In this document: one piece after another, positions 1 to 6,311 of the stretch | How positions within the stretch are numbered: position 1 is the stretch's first letter | Layout: every line of letters starts with the position of its first letter | Source: JBMTVN01 sp046047235 | GTDB lineage: Bacteria; Verrucomicrobiota; Verrucomicrobiia; Limisphaerales; JAHDYP01 | Length of the DNA: 23,182 nt | Reading direction: 5' to 3' | NCBI GenBank assembly: GCA_046047235.1 | Contig: JBJOII010000066.1 | Coordinates: forward strand, 1 to 23,182 | The notes under the pieces: model-generated | Databases searched by the model: none | Told to the model about the DNA's origin: nothing | Seen by the model: only the letters and a program-made list of their open reading frames with translations | Translations under genes and position numbers: made by a program

Positions 1-71
1 GGTTATCCCTCGGGACCACATTCATGCTCCCCACTCCGCGCGCAGCGCCTGACCCCCATCTCCCATCTCCC

Positions 72-89
72 GTGCCGCGCACGCGGCAC
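72..89. repeat. Perfect hairpin in repeat copy 1
   Basis: GTGCCGC (72-78) pairs with GCGGCAC (83-89) around the loop GCAC. It occupies the slot between the CCCATCT heptamers and the CCCTCAG heptamers. Copies 2 and 3 have a longer hairpin in that slot and copy 4 an unrelated one. Confidence 0.75.
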
Positions 90-102
90 TACCCTCAGCC
101 CT

Positions 103-128
103 TCCGCCTTCGCCAAGGCTACGGCGGA
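103..128. repeat. Inserted hairpin of the TTCGCC/GGCTACGG type
   Basis: TCCGCC (103-108) pairs with GGCGGA (123-128) around a core containing TTCGCC and GGCTAC. It interrupts the heptamer run, with one CCCTCAG unit before it and six units after it. A relative in the opposite orientation lies at 8390-8419 with a changed but still pairing stem. From general experience this sequence, translated as RQGYGGQ, turns up in spurious ORFs of many bacterial genomes. Confidence 0.65.
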
Positions 129-135
129 CAGGCAG

Positions 136-177
136 CCCTCAGCCCTCAGCCCTCTGCCCTCTGCCCTCAGCCCTCTG
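136..177 (+). repeat. (CCCTCNG)6 heptamer array
   Basis: There are six contiguous 7-nt units: CCCTCAG twice, CCCTCTG twice, CCCTCAG once and CCCTCTG once. Only the sixth base varies. The minus strand reads as GGG every seven bases, which is a G-quadruplex-type pattern. Confidence 0.85.
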
Positions 178-351
178 CGCTTTCCGCTTCCCCCTTCCCG
201 CTTTGCGCTGTTCGCTTTGCGCTATAAAGCGACTCCTGTCGCACCCAAAACACCCTCATTCACCCTTCCTGAAAGGACCACTCGAAGAAACATTTGAACA
301 CGACACACCCACTGTTGTCTGTTACTTTGCCATACAAAGCCAAGGAAGCGC

Positions 352-2031
352 ATGAACATCCTCCTCCTCAACCCACCCCACCCCACCAACGGCACCCGCA
401 TCCCCCGTGAACACCTCCCCCCACGCGGCCTCCTCAGCATCGGTGGCCCCCTCCTCGACGCCGGCCACTCGGTCGAACTCCTCAATGCCGATCTCGCCCC
501 CCTCTCGCCAGCGGAAATCATCACGGAAATCACCCGACGTCATCCCGACGCCGTTCTCCTCGGGCACTCCGGCTCCACCTCCGCCCACCCGGTGGTCTGC
601 CAGATCACCCGCGCCCTTCGCCAGGCCCAGCCCCAAATCCGCATCCTCTACGGCGGCGTCTTCCCCTCCTACCACTGGAAAGATATCCTCCTGCACGAAC
701 CCCAAATCGACGCCATCGTCCGCGGCGAAGGCGAAGCCACCACGCTGAAGCTCATCCAGGCCTGGACACAAGACACCCCCCTCCAACACGTCCATGGCAT
801 CGCGTTCCGTGACCCCCATGGCACCCCCATCGCCACCCCGCCCGCCCCAACCATCGCCAACCTCGATGACTACCGCATCGGCTGGGAACTGCTCAACTTC
901 TCCGAATACTCCTACTGGGGCAACCAACGCGCGGTGGTGGTTCAGTTCTCCCGCGGCTGCCCCCACCATTGCAGCTACTGCGGCCAACGCGGTTTCTGGA
1001 CCCGCTGGCGCTACCGCAACCCCGCCCGCTTCGCTCGAGAACTCGCCTGGCTCCATCGCCAACACCAAGTCCAGGTGATCAACTTTGCCGATGAAAACCC
1101 CACCGCCAATCGCCATGCCTGGAAAGCATTCCTCGAAGCCCTCATCGCCGAAAACGTCCCGCTCACGCTGGTCGGATCCACCCGCGCCGACGATATCGTC
1201 CGCGATGCCGATCTCCTCCATCTCTACAAAAAGGCCGGCGTCGCCCGCTTCCTGCTCGGCATGGAGAGCACGGACGACGCCACGCTCCAACGCATCCGCA
1301 AAGGCAGCACCACCCGCACTGACCGCGAAGCCATCCGCCTGCTCCGCCAACACGGCATCCTCTCCATGGCTGCCTACGTACCCGGCTTTCAGGAAGCTTC
1401 CCACCAGGACTACTGGCGCGCCTTGCGCCAGATCCTCGCCTACGACCCCGACCAGATCCAATTGATGTATGCCACCCCCCACCGCTGGACCGCTTATTAC
1501 AACGAAGTGCGGGACACCCCCGTGGTCCAAACCGACCTCAGCCGTTGGGACTACAAACATCAGGTCCTCGCCAACCCAAGTCTCTCCCCGTTTCAAACCA
1601 TCCTCTGGATGAAAGCCATCGAGGTCGTCGCCCAGATGCGCCCCCGCGCCCTCGCCCGCCTCCTCGCCCACCCTGACCCCGCGCAACGGGCCGCCATGCG
1701 CTGGTACTACCGCATCGGCCGCCGCGTCTGGTTCCACGAATGGTGGCAGTTCCTTTTCCACGACCGCACCCGCGAAGCCGGCCCCACGGTGGAAAAATGC
1801 CTGGGAGAACCCCTACCCGATACCTCCCCGAATCGCCTGACCCCCAGCTCCCATCTCCCATCTCCCGTGCCGCCCACGCTTCCCGCTTCCCGCTTCGCGC
1901 TCCGCTCGGCAGACAGGAGAGCGGAGAGAGAAGCGAGGACACGCCGTCGATCCACCCTCCACACTACCGCGCTATCGAAATCGCTATCGGTATCGAGCGC
2001 GCCTCCGGCGCGTGTAGCCAGGAAACCGTAG
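352..2031 (+). CDS. B12-binding radical SAM protein, BchE-like, with repeat-encoded tail
   Basis: The N-terminal ~130 residues look like the cobalamin-binding Rossmann domain of this family (LLLNPPHP start, YGGVFPSYH, IVRGEGE). The radical SAM core follows, with CPHHCSYC placing the cluster cysteines at 203, 207 and 210. The following GFWTRWRYRNP, FADENPT and the overall layout resemble BchE, the anaerobic Mg-protoporphyrin IX monomethyl ester cyclase. No other pigment gene is visible, so the substrate is unknown. AAGGAAG at 342-348 supports the ATG at 352. The family-like part ends near residue 485-492. The last ~67 residues are read through mosaic repeat DNA and are Pro/Ser/Arg-rich, so the original stop was probably displaced. 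Confidence is high for the superfamily and low for the reaction. Confidence 0.85.
   Translation: MNILLLNPPHPTNGTRIPREHLPPRGLLSIGGPLLDAGHSVELLNADLAPLSPAEIITEITRRHPDAVLLGHSGSTSAHPVVCQITRALRQAQPQIRILYGGVFPSYHWKDILLHEPQIDAIVRGEGEATTLKLIQAWTQDTPLQHVHGIAFRDPHGTPIATPPAPTIANLDDYRIGWELLNFSEYSYWGNQRAVVVQFSRGCPHHCSYCGQRGFWTRWRYRNPARFARELAWLHRQHQVQVINFADENPTANRHAWKAFLEALIAENVPLTLVGSTRADDIVRDADLLHLYKKAGVARFLLGMESTDDATLQRIRKGSTTRTDREAIRLLRQHGILSMAAYVPGFQEASHQDYWRALRQILAYDPDQIQLMYATPHRWTAYYNEVRDTPVVQTDLSRWDYKHQVLANPSLSPFQTILWMKAIEVVAQMRPRALARLLAHPDPAQRAAMRWYYRIGRRVWFHEWWQFLFHDRTREAGPTVEKCLGEPLPDTSPNRLTPSSHLPSPVPPTLPASRFALRSADRRAEREARTRRRSTLHTTALSKSLSVSSAPPARVARKP
1974..2012 (+). repeat. ATCGNN hexamers plus small hairpin
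   Basis: Four hexamers (ATCGAA, ATCGCT, ATCGGT, ATCGAG) at 1974-1997 run straight into a hairpin: CGCGCC (1998-2003), loop TCC, GGCGCG (2007-2012). Copy 4 has six hexamers and the same hairpin with one paired base change. Confidence 0.75.
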
Positions 2032-2179
2032 CGAGAAAACATTGGCACCCCGCTCCTCTCTCCCTGCGCCCCGCCCCCCGGACCCTGCCGGAGTTTCGGA
2101 GTTTCAGTGTTTCGGAACGCCGACCTGACCACCCCTCCGCGCGCAGCGCCTGGCCCCCATCTCCCATCTCCCGTCTCCC

Positions 2180-2216
2180 GTGCCGCCCACGCTTGCCACG
2201 TTCTACGTGGCGGCAC
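2180..2216. repeat. Nested hairpin of repeat copy 2
   Basis: The outer stem is GTGCCGCC (2180-2187) with GGCGGCAC (2209-2216). A competing inner stem is GCCACG (2195-2200) with CGTGGC (2206-2211) and loop TTCTA. The same 37-nt unit recurs at 4559-4595. Confidence 0.75.
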
Positions 2217-2218
2217 TA

Positions 2219-2267
2219 CCCTCAGCCCTCAGCCCTCAGCCCTCAGCCCTCAGCCCTCAGCCCTCAG
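2219..2267 (+). repeat. (CCCTCAG)7 perfect heptamer array
   Basis: Seven identical, contiguous CCCTCAG units. The minus strand is a run of GGG separated by four-base CTGA loops, which fits the canonical intramolecular G-quadruplex pattern. Confidence 0.9.
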
Positions 2268-2353
2268 CGCTTACCGCTCTGCGCTTCCCCCTTACCCCTT
2301 GCCGCTTCCCGCTTTGCCCTTCCCGCTCCCGCTTACCCCTTGCCGCTTTGCCC

Positions 2354-3250
2354 TCACTCCGGGAGCACATCGTAGCGATACATCACCGACCGGCCATCTT
2401 CCGGAATGAAATAAAACCGCAGCCCCTCACCCCAAACCTCCACCGCCCACGGATTCTGCAACAGCGACCTCCCGCCCGGCGCCCGCAACAGCACCGGCAA
2501 CTGGTGCACCGCCCGCAACTCCCGCAAATCCACCAAGTCCAACCCACCCAAAACCACACTGCTCCCACCCGCTGACAACGTGCTCAGACCTCCAAACAAG
2601 GCATAGCCTCCCCCCTCCACCACCTGCCCGTCCTGATAATCCACATAAAAACTCCCGTTCACCCTCATCTCTACCCCCTTCCCCGCTGCCAACCCGCGCG
2701 CGCCCTCGTCCAAATCCCACCGATACCACCGACGCGACCCCCAACTCACCCCCACCAACCAACGCCGCTCCCGATCACACACCAACGCCCCGATGTGATC
2801 CGCGAATTCAAATACCCGCTCGGCCTCCATCGTCTCCGGATCCACCCGATACACCACGCTCCAACTGTCCGGACGATACTCCGCCACGGAGACCCACACA
2901 TGTTCCCCGTCAAAATCGATCCCGCCCGGATGATACGCCGCCCCTTCCCCCAACAAGATACTCCGCCGCAACTTCCCATCCACCCCCACCTCGAACACAT
3001 GCCCCCGACCTTTCCCCTCCGCCCGCTGAATCACTTCCACAGAACTCAGGAAAAACCTGTCCCCCATCCAAACCATGCCCTGCGGATGATACGTCTCGAA
3101 ATCCAACACCACCTCACCAGCCTGCCTCCACTCCGCCGACCGACCCAAACTCCTGAAACGCTCCAGCACCCCAAGCGCCTCCCCGGCCTCCACCCACACC
3201 CCACAACCCAAAACCAGCACCAACCAACTCCTGCGCAGCAAGGTCCACAT
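2354..3250 (-). CDS. Secreted beta-propeller-like protein (DUF6454-like)
   Basis: This 298-residue protein starts with a signal peptide (MWTLLRRSWLVLVLGCGVWVEA, cleavage near residue 22-26). The body contains YHPQGMVW, FFLSSVEV, YHPGGIDFDGEHVWVSVAEY and DHIGALVCD, a pattern I associate with the DUF6454 family. It has the feel of a short beta-propeller, as in SMP-30-like or esterase-like phytase proteins. No catalytic residue can be assigned with confidence. It is the last gene of a minus-strand trio, starting 22 nt after the STAS gene stops. Its stop codon lies at the edge of repeat copy 2. It is probably periplasmic and its ligand is unknown. Confidence 0.7.
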   Translation of the reverse strand: MWTLLRRSWLVLVLGCGVWVEAGEALGVLERFRSLGRSAEWRQAGEVVLDFETYHPQGMVWMGDRFFLSSVEVIQRAEGKGRGHVFEVGVDGKLRRSILLGEGAAYHPGGIDFDGEHVWVSVAEYRPDSWSVVYRVDPETMEAERVFEFADHIGALVCDRERRWLVGVSWGSRRWYRWDLDEGARGLAAGKGVEMRVNGSFYVDYQDGQVVEGGGYALFGGLSTLSAGGSSVVLGGLDLVDLRELRAVHQLPVLLRAPGGRSLLQNPWAVEVWGEGLRFYFIPEDGRSVMYRYDVLPE

Positions 3251-3272
3251 AACACCACCCCACCCCCAACCG

Positions 3273-3572
3273 CTACCGCACCACCTCCAGCACCTTGTCC
3301 AGTTTCAGTAACTGCAACAGCTGGATCACAAACGGACTCGGCCGCGATAAACGCATCACACCCCCTCGCTCCCTCATCCGCTTGTGCACCGAAATCAACG
3401 CCCCAATCCCCTCACTGTCCATCCCCGTCACCTGGCCCAAATCCACCTGCACCACCCGGTGATGCTCCCCCAAAGTCGCCGCCACCAGTTCCTTGAACAA
3501 CGCCACATCCTCCGCCGTCAAACGCGTCAACCCCACCACCTCCAATACCTCGCCTCGCGCTTCGGTCCTCAT
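3273..3572 (-). CDS. STAS-domain protein (anti-sigma factor antagonist type)
   Basis: The 99-residue protein is a single STAS domain. The beta strand VVQVDLGQVTGMDSEGIGALI contains the loop Asp-Ser (Ser53) where SpoIIAA-type antagonists are phosphorylated. The helix SVHKRMRERGG and strand VMRLSRPSP complete the fold, and VIQLLQLLKLDKVLEV is the last helix. The ATG is 12 nt downstream of the LysM gene stop with a purine-rich GAGAGG upstream, so the two are co-transcribed. No anti-sigma kinase lies beside it, so the partner is elsewhere. It could also be a STAS protein of a transporter or lipid-asymmetry pathway, but no neighbour supports that. Confidence 0.8.
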   Translation of the reverse strand: MRTEARGEVLEVVGLTRLTAEDVALFKELVAATLGEHHRVVQVDLGQVTGMDSEGIGALISVHKRMRERGGVMRLSRPSPFVIQLLQLLKLDKVLEVVR

Positions 3573-3584
3573 AAATCACGCCTC

Positions 3585-4205
3585 TCAGTCCACCGGCACC
3601 ATCGGAATAAATAACTTCCGCCCCACCTGCATCGTCGTCGGCTTCAACCCGGGATTCGCATCCAAAATCAACTGAAGCGATGTCTTCCTCCCCTTCTCCT
3701 TAAAGGCCGCATTGTGCGCAGAAATAATCGACGACAACGTATTCCCAGCCTCCACCACATACTCCACACCCTCCTGATTCCCCCGCGGCTGGGACTTCGC
3801 AGTCGGAGGCACCACCGCCGGCCGCTTGAGCATCTCCTGCAACGACTTCCCCAAATCCTCAATCTGCTCCAAAATCTGCCGGCGGTCCGCTTCCCGCTTC
3901 CGGTCAATCTCCCGCACACTCTCCACCAGCTTCTCAAACTCCTCCCGCGTCACCACCCGTGAGTTGTCCGGCTTCGCATTCACCTCCCTCGAAACCTTCT
4001 GCAACGCCTCCGATACCGCGTCCAGTCGCCGACGAAACTCACGCTGCGACGACACCAGGTCATCGATCGACGACTGCAAAATCCGGTAACGTTCCTCCGC
4101 CGCTGCACGCTCCGCTGCAGCCCGCGCCGCATCCTCACCCGCACCCCACGCCCCGGACACCATCACCACCGCCATCATCAGAAACACCCACACCATCTTT
4201 TTCAT
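3585..4205 (-). CDS. Exported coiled-coil LysM-domain protein
   Basis: I start the gene at the MKK methionine (4205) rather than the upstream in-frame ATG at 4262. This places a clean signal peptide (MKKMVWVFLMMAVVMVSGAWGA) at the N-terminus, and the extra upstream codons read into repeat DNA. The mature protein has a long charged coiled coil (about residues 25-127), a Pro-rich linker, and a C-terminal LysM domain (about 148-202: EYVVEAGNTLSSII ... LDANPGLKPTTMQVGRKLFIP). The LysM domain is expected to bind peptidoglycan in the periplasm. It is the first gene of the operon with the STAS and DUF6454-like genes. The layout recalls YbgF/LysM-type envelope organisers, but that role is inference. 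Confidence 0.8.
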   Translation of the reverse strand: MKKMVWVFLMMAVVMVSGAWGAGEDAARAAAERAAAEERYRILQSSIDDLVSSQREFRRRLDAVSEALQKVSREVNAKPDNSRVVTREEFEKLVESVREIDRKREADRRQILEQIEDLGKSLQEMLKRPAVVPPTAKSQPRGNQEGVEYVVEAGNTLSSIISAHNAAFKEKGRKTSLQLILDANPGLKPTTMQVGRKLFIPMVPVD

Positions 4206-4304
4206 AGGCTGCAAAATAGTGACCACCGCCCCACCCCGCAAGGCATTACACCAAACCCCCAAAGATCGAAATCGAGATCGCTATCGCTATCGAGCGCGCC
4301 TCCT

Positions 4305-4508
4305 TGCCGCATTCTAAGCGGCACCGCACCGCGCTACAGAAGCCCGCCCCAGCGGGCGACAGACCGCGACCGCAAGGACGCGGTACGGAAAGGGACCTGC
4401 CCCCTGAGCCTGTCGAAGGGCCGACCCGCCAGGAGGCGGGTACAGGGATTCGGCTCCGCCGGATCCCCACCCTCTCCTCTCTCCCTGCGGTCCGCCACGC
4501 GGACCGCA
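4305..4508. repeat. Train of seven short hairpins
   Basis: Consecutive inverted repeats are: 4305-4310/4318-4323 (TGCCGC); 4342-4347/4352-4357 (GCCCGC, loop CCCA); 4363-4368/4379-4384 (ACCGCG); 4402-4420 (CCCTGAGCC..GAAGGG, imperfect); 4424-4430/4435-4441 (ACCCGCC, loop AGGA); 4445-4454/4458-4467 (ten pairs with one G-T, loop TCC); and 4486-4495/4499-4508 (ten perfect pairs, loop CAC). The last recurs exactly at 6075-6097. The fourth resembles a sequence found widely in bacterial genomes and often mistranslated as PEPVEG. Confidence 0.75.
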
Positions 4509-4558
4509 ATAGCCCTCGCGCGCAGCGCCTGTCCCCCAGCTCCTAGCTCCCATCTCCC

Positions 4559-4595
4559 GTGCCGCCCACGCTTGCCACGTTCTACGTGGCGGCAC
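4559..4595. repeat. Nested hairpin of repeat copy 3
   Basis: Same unit as 2180-2216. The outer stem GTGCCGCC (4559-4566) pairs with GGCGGCAC (4588-4595), and the inner stem GCCACG (4574-4579) pairs with CGTGGC (4585-4590). It is followed by ACAA instead of ACTA before the heptamer run. Confidence 0.75.
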
Positions 4596-4597
4596 AA

Positions 4598-4653
4598 CCC
4601 TCAGCCCTCCGCCCTCAGCCCTCAGCCCTCCGCCCTCAGCCCTCAGCCCTCAG
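4598..4653 (+). repeat. (CCCTCNG)8 heptamer array
   Basis: Eight contiguous units, six CCCTCAG and two CCCTCCG (second and fifth). The single variable base is the same position as in the other arrays. Confidence 0.9.
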
Positions 4654-4677
4654 CGCTTACCCCTTACCGCTTTGCGC

Positions 4678-5340
4678 TTACCGCTCAGCGCTTCCCGCTT
4701 CACGCCCCGCGCCCAGCACACGCTCAATAAACCCCCGGATCACCCCCAACTCACGTTCCCCATCAATCGTGTGCACCTTCTGAAATGCCTGCCATTCCAG
4801 CTTCAACCCGGCCGATTTCAACTGCTCAAACTGACCCCGGGCCGGCTCAAACGGCACCAACGGATCCTGCGTCCCGTGCGTGATCAACACCGGCACCTCC
4901 TTCGCATGCGCGCTCAATTCCACCAACAACGCTTCCGGACGATGCACATACCCGCTCACCCCCACCAAACCACCCAACCGATGCCCATACCGCAGCCCCA
5001 CATCCACCGTCATCAAACACCCCTGCGAAAAGCCAAACAGCACCGTGTCCTCACTCGCATACCCCTCCTTGTCCCGACAATGATCCAGCAGCTCCATCAG
5101 CATCCCCCGGCTCCGCACCACCCCCGTCTGCGCATCCCCGGCAAAATCATACCAGCTGTAGCCCCCATAATAGCTGTCCGGCGCGTTCACCAGCATCACG
5201 TTCAACCACGGCAACCGCAGCATCTCCGGAAACCATCGATATCCCTCCATGCTGTCCCCCAACCCATGCAACACCACCGCCAGCTTCCCCGACCCCTTGT
5301 CCCGCGCTCCCACAAGTTCATGTTCTAGCATGCGCACCAT
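4678..5340 (-). CDS. Alpha/beta hydrolase, carboxylesterase/phospholipase type
   Basis: The 220-residue protein matches the small cytoplasmic esterase family (Abhydrolase_2). HGLGDS (25-30) supplies the oxyanion region, GFSQG holds the nucleophile Ser105, THGTQDPLVPF holds Asp159, and KVHTIDGE holds His190. Length is normal for the family. It probably hydrolyses short acyl esters or lysophospholipids; the natural substrate is unknown. No good ribosome-binding site precedes 5340, and MLEHEL at 5331 is an alternative start. The last seven or so residues (AGSAER region) are encoded by the edge of repeat copy 3. It diverges from rpmB and shares a 104-bp intergenic region with it. Confidence 0.85.
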   Translation of the reverse strand: MVRMLEHELVGARDKGSGKLAVVLHGLGDSMEGYRWFPEMLRLPWLNVMLVNAPDSYYGGYSWYDFAGDAQTGVVRSRGMLMELLDHCRDKEGYASEDTVLFGFSQGCLMTVDVGLRYGHRLGGLVGVSGYVHRPEALLVELSAHAKEVPVLITHGTQDPLVPFEPARGQFEQLKSAGLKLEWQAFQKVHTIDGERELGVIRGFIERVLGAGREAGSAER

Positions 5341-5444
5341 TCAATAGCACCCAAGCCACACCAGAAAAGCTGCGAATTCATGCTTGCAACCACCGCATCG
5401 TCTGTTACGGTCCCCCGCTCTTGTTGGTGTTCGGAAGGATTGTT

Positions 5445-5714
5445 ATGGCGAGAAAGTGCGAATTAACGGGTAAGGGCCCAATTAAGGGCAGCAAAATCTG
5501 GCGAAGTGGTAAGCCCAAGCGCGAAGGCGGTATCGGTACCCACGTCACCGCGATCACGAAGCGCCGCTTCCTCCCCAACCTCCAACGCGTCAAAGCCATC
5601 ATCGACGGCGAAGTGCGCTACGTTCGCGTCTCCACCAAGGCTCTCAAAAAAGGCCTCATCACCAAGGCACCCCCCCGCCGATGGAAAAAGGAAGCCGCCG
5701 CCAAAAAGGCCTAA
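5445..5714 (+). CDS. rpmB: 50S ribosomal protein L28
   Basis: The protein (89 residues from MARKCELTGKGP) carries the L28 hallmarks: an N-terminal ARKCELTGK and the central TKRRFLPNLQ. It has the basic, Gly-rich insert (KIWRSGKPKREGGIGTHVTAI) between them that lengthens L28 in Verrucomicrobia-like bacteria. GGAAGGA at 5433-5439 sets the ATG at 5445, five nt downstream. A TTG at 5421 in the same frame is unlikely to be used. The gene stands alone, without rpmG, and ends at a strong terminator. It is a structural component of the large ribosomal subunit. Confidence 0.95.
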   Translation: MARKCELTGKGPIKGSKIWRSGKPKREGGIGTHVTAITKRRFLPNLQRVKAIIDGEVRYVRVSTKALKKGLITKAPPRRWKKEAAAKKA

Positions 5715-5742
5715 GCTCCTACTAAACAATATTTTACGCTTA

Positions 5743-5771
5743 AAAAAGGCGCCCTCCTCGGGCGCCTTTTT
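5743..5771 (+). terminator. Rho-independent terminator of rpmB
   Basis: AAAAAGGCGCCC (5743-5754) pairs perfectly over 12 bp with GGGCGCCTTTTT (5760-5771) around the loop TCCTC. It begins 28 nt after the rpmB stop and ends in a T run. Confidence 0.93.
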
Positions 5772-5857
5772 CGTTCCCCCCATAAGCCGGTGCTTCAGAG
5801 TTTCTGTGTTTTGGAACACGAACCTGAGCATGCCTCAGCGCGCAGCGCTACCGCGCC

Positions 5858-5908
5858 ATCGAAATCGAAATCGGGATCGCTATCGGGATCGAGCGTGCCT
5901 CCGGCACG
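5858..5908 (+). repeat. ATCGNN hexamers plus covarying hairpin
   Basis: Six hexamers (ATCGAA twice, ATCGGG, ATCGCT, ATCGGG, ATCGAG) at 5858-5893 lead into the hairpin CGTGCC (5894-5899), loop TCC, GGCACG (5903-5908). Relative to 1998-2012 the third pair changed from C-G to T-A, keeping the stem. Confidence 0.75.
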
Positions 5909-6074
5909 TGTAGCCAGGAAGCCGTAGACAGAAAACAGTGGCCCCCATCTCCCATCTCCCTGCGCCCCGCCCCCCGAACCTGCCGGAGTTTCGGAGTTTC
6001 AGCGTTTCGGAACACCGACCTGACCTCTCCTCAGCCCGCAGCGCCTGCCCCCCATCTCCCATCTCCCATCTCCC

Positions 6075-6097
6075 TGCGGTCCGCCACGCGGACCGCA
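6075..6097. repeat. Ten-bp perfect hairpin
   Basis: TGCGGTCCGC (6075-6084), loop CAC, GCGGACCGCA (6088-6097). It is identical to 4486-4508 and sits right after a CCCATCT run, in the slot where copies 1-3 carry the GTGCCGC-type hairpin. Confidence 0.8.
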
Positions 6098-6149
6098 ATC
6101 GCCCTTCCCCCTTCGTCCCCGCCCACTCGGATGACCGTCGAGATTTTGT

Positions 6150-6167
6150 GCGCGGCACCAGCCGCGC
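6150..6167. repeat. Seven-bp perfect hairpin
   Basis: GCGCGGC (6150-6156), loop ACCA, GCCGCGC (6161-6167). It is another short-loop hairpin of the kind clustered in these elements. Confidence 0.7.
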
Positions 6168-6220
6168 CTAACTAAACCGACGCACCGCTTACCCCTTCCC
6201 GCTCTGCGCTTCGCACCACG

Positions 6221-6311
6221 CCCTCCGCCCTCCGCCCTCAGCCCTCCGCCCTCCGCCCTCAGCCCTCCGCCCTCCGCCCTCCGCCCTCCGCCCTCCGCCC
6301 TCAGCCCTCAG
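6221..6311 (+). repeat. (CCCTCNG)13 heptamer array
   Basis: Thirteen contiguous units: nine CCCTCCG and four CCCTCAG (third, sixth, twelfth and thirteenth). It is the longest such run here and continues in 7-nt register into CGCTCTG and CGCTTCC units. Confidence 0.9.

Larger units (their letters stand above)
33..240 (+). repeat. Mosaic repeat element, copy 1
   Basis: This stretch upstream of the radical SAM gene is built from modules that recur at 1832-2353, 4262-4700 and 5786-6375. In order it shows a GCGCGCAGCGCC block (about 41-52), CCCATCT-type heptamers, a perfect hairpin (stem 72-78 with 83-89, loop GCAC), one CCCTCAG unit, an inserted hairpin at 103-128, six CCCTCNG units (136-177) and a CGCTTCC/CGCTTTG-type tail. 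The right edge holds CGCTTT...AAAGCG, and a similar sequence marks the right edge of copy 4. Open reading frames here are low-complexity translations of the repeat, so I see no gene. Confidence 0.8.
1832..2353 (+). repeat. Mosaic repeat element, copy 2
   Basis: This copy overlaps the 3' end of the radical SAM gene and reaches the stop of the convergent DUF6454-like gene. Modules in order are CCCATCT heptamers (about 1840-1867), CGCTTCC-type heptamers, ATCGNN hexamers (1974-1997), a small hairpin (1998-2012) and a block containing TGTAGCCAGGAA. These are followed by a block with repeated GTTTCGGA (about 2091-2117), GCGCGCAGCGCC, a second CCCATCT run, a nested hairpin (2180-2216), seven CCCTCAG units and a long CGCTTCC/CGCTTACC tail. 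It appears to be two partial elements joined together. The 2032-2353 interval contains no gene of its own. Confidence 0.8.
4262..4700 (+). repeat. Mosaic repeat element, copy 3
   Basis: This copy fills the gap between the LysM gene and the carboxylesterase. It starts with five ATCGNN hexamers (4265-4294), then carries a train of seven short hairpins (4305-4508). GCGCGCAGCGCC, CCCATCT-like heptamers, the nested hairpin (4559-4595), eight CCCTCNG units (4598-4653) and a CGCTTACC/CGCTTCC tail follow. The tail runs into the 3' end of the minus-strand carboxylesterase gene and encodes its last residues. Confidence 0.8.

Noticed and set aside
322..1761. Long minus-strand ORF (479 codons) opposite the radical SAM gene
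   Set aside because: Its translation is Gly/Val/Glu/Ala-rich without motifs, a product of C-rich third positions on the plus strand. The sense frame has clear family motifs.
1740..2409. Plus-strand ORFs rich in SPISHLP and SPQPSAL patterns
   Set aside because: They are translations of the CCCATCT and CCCTCAG heptamers and carry no protein signature.
2219..6311. CRISPR array
   Set aside because: The repeats are contiguous 7-nt units with no spacers, and no cas gene is present.
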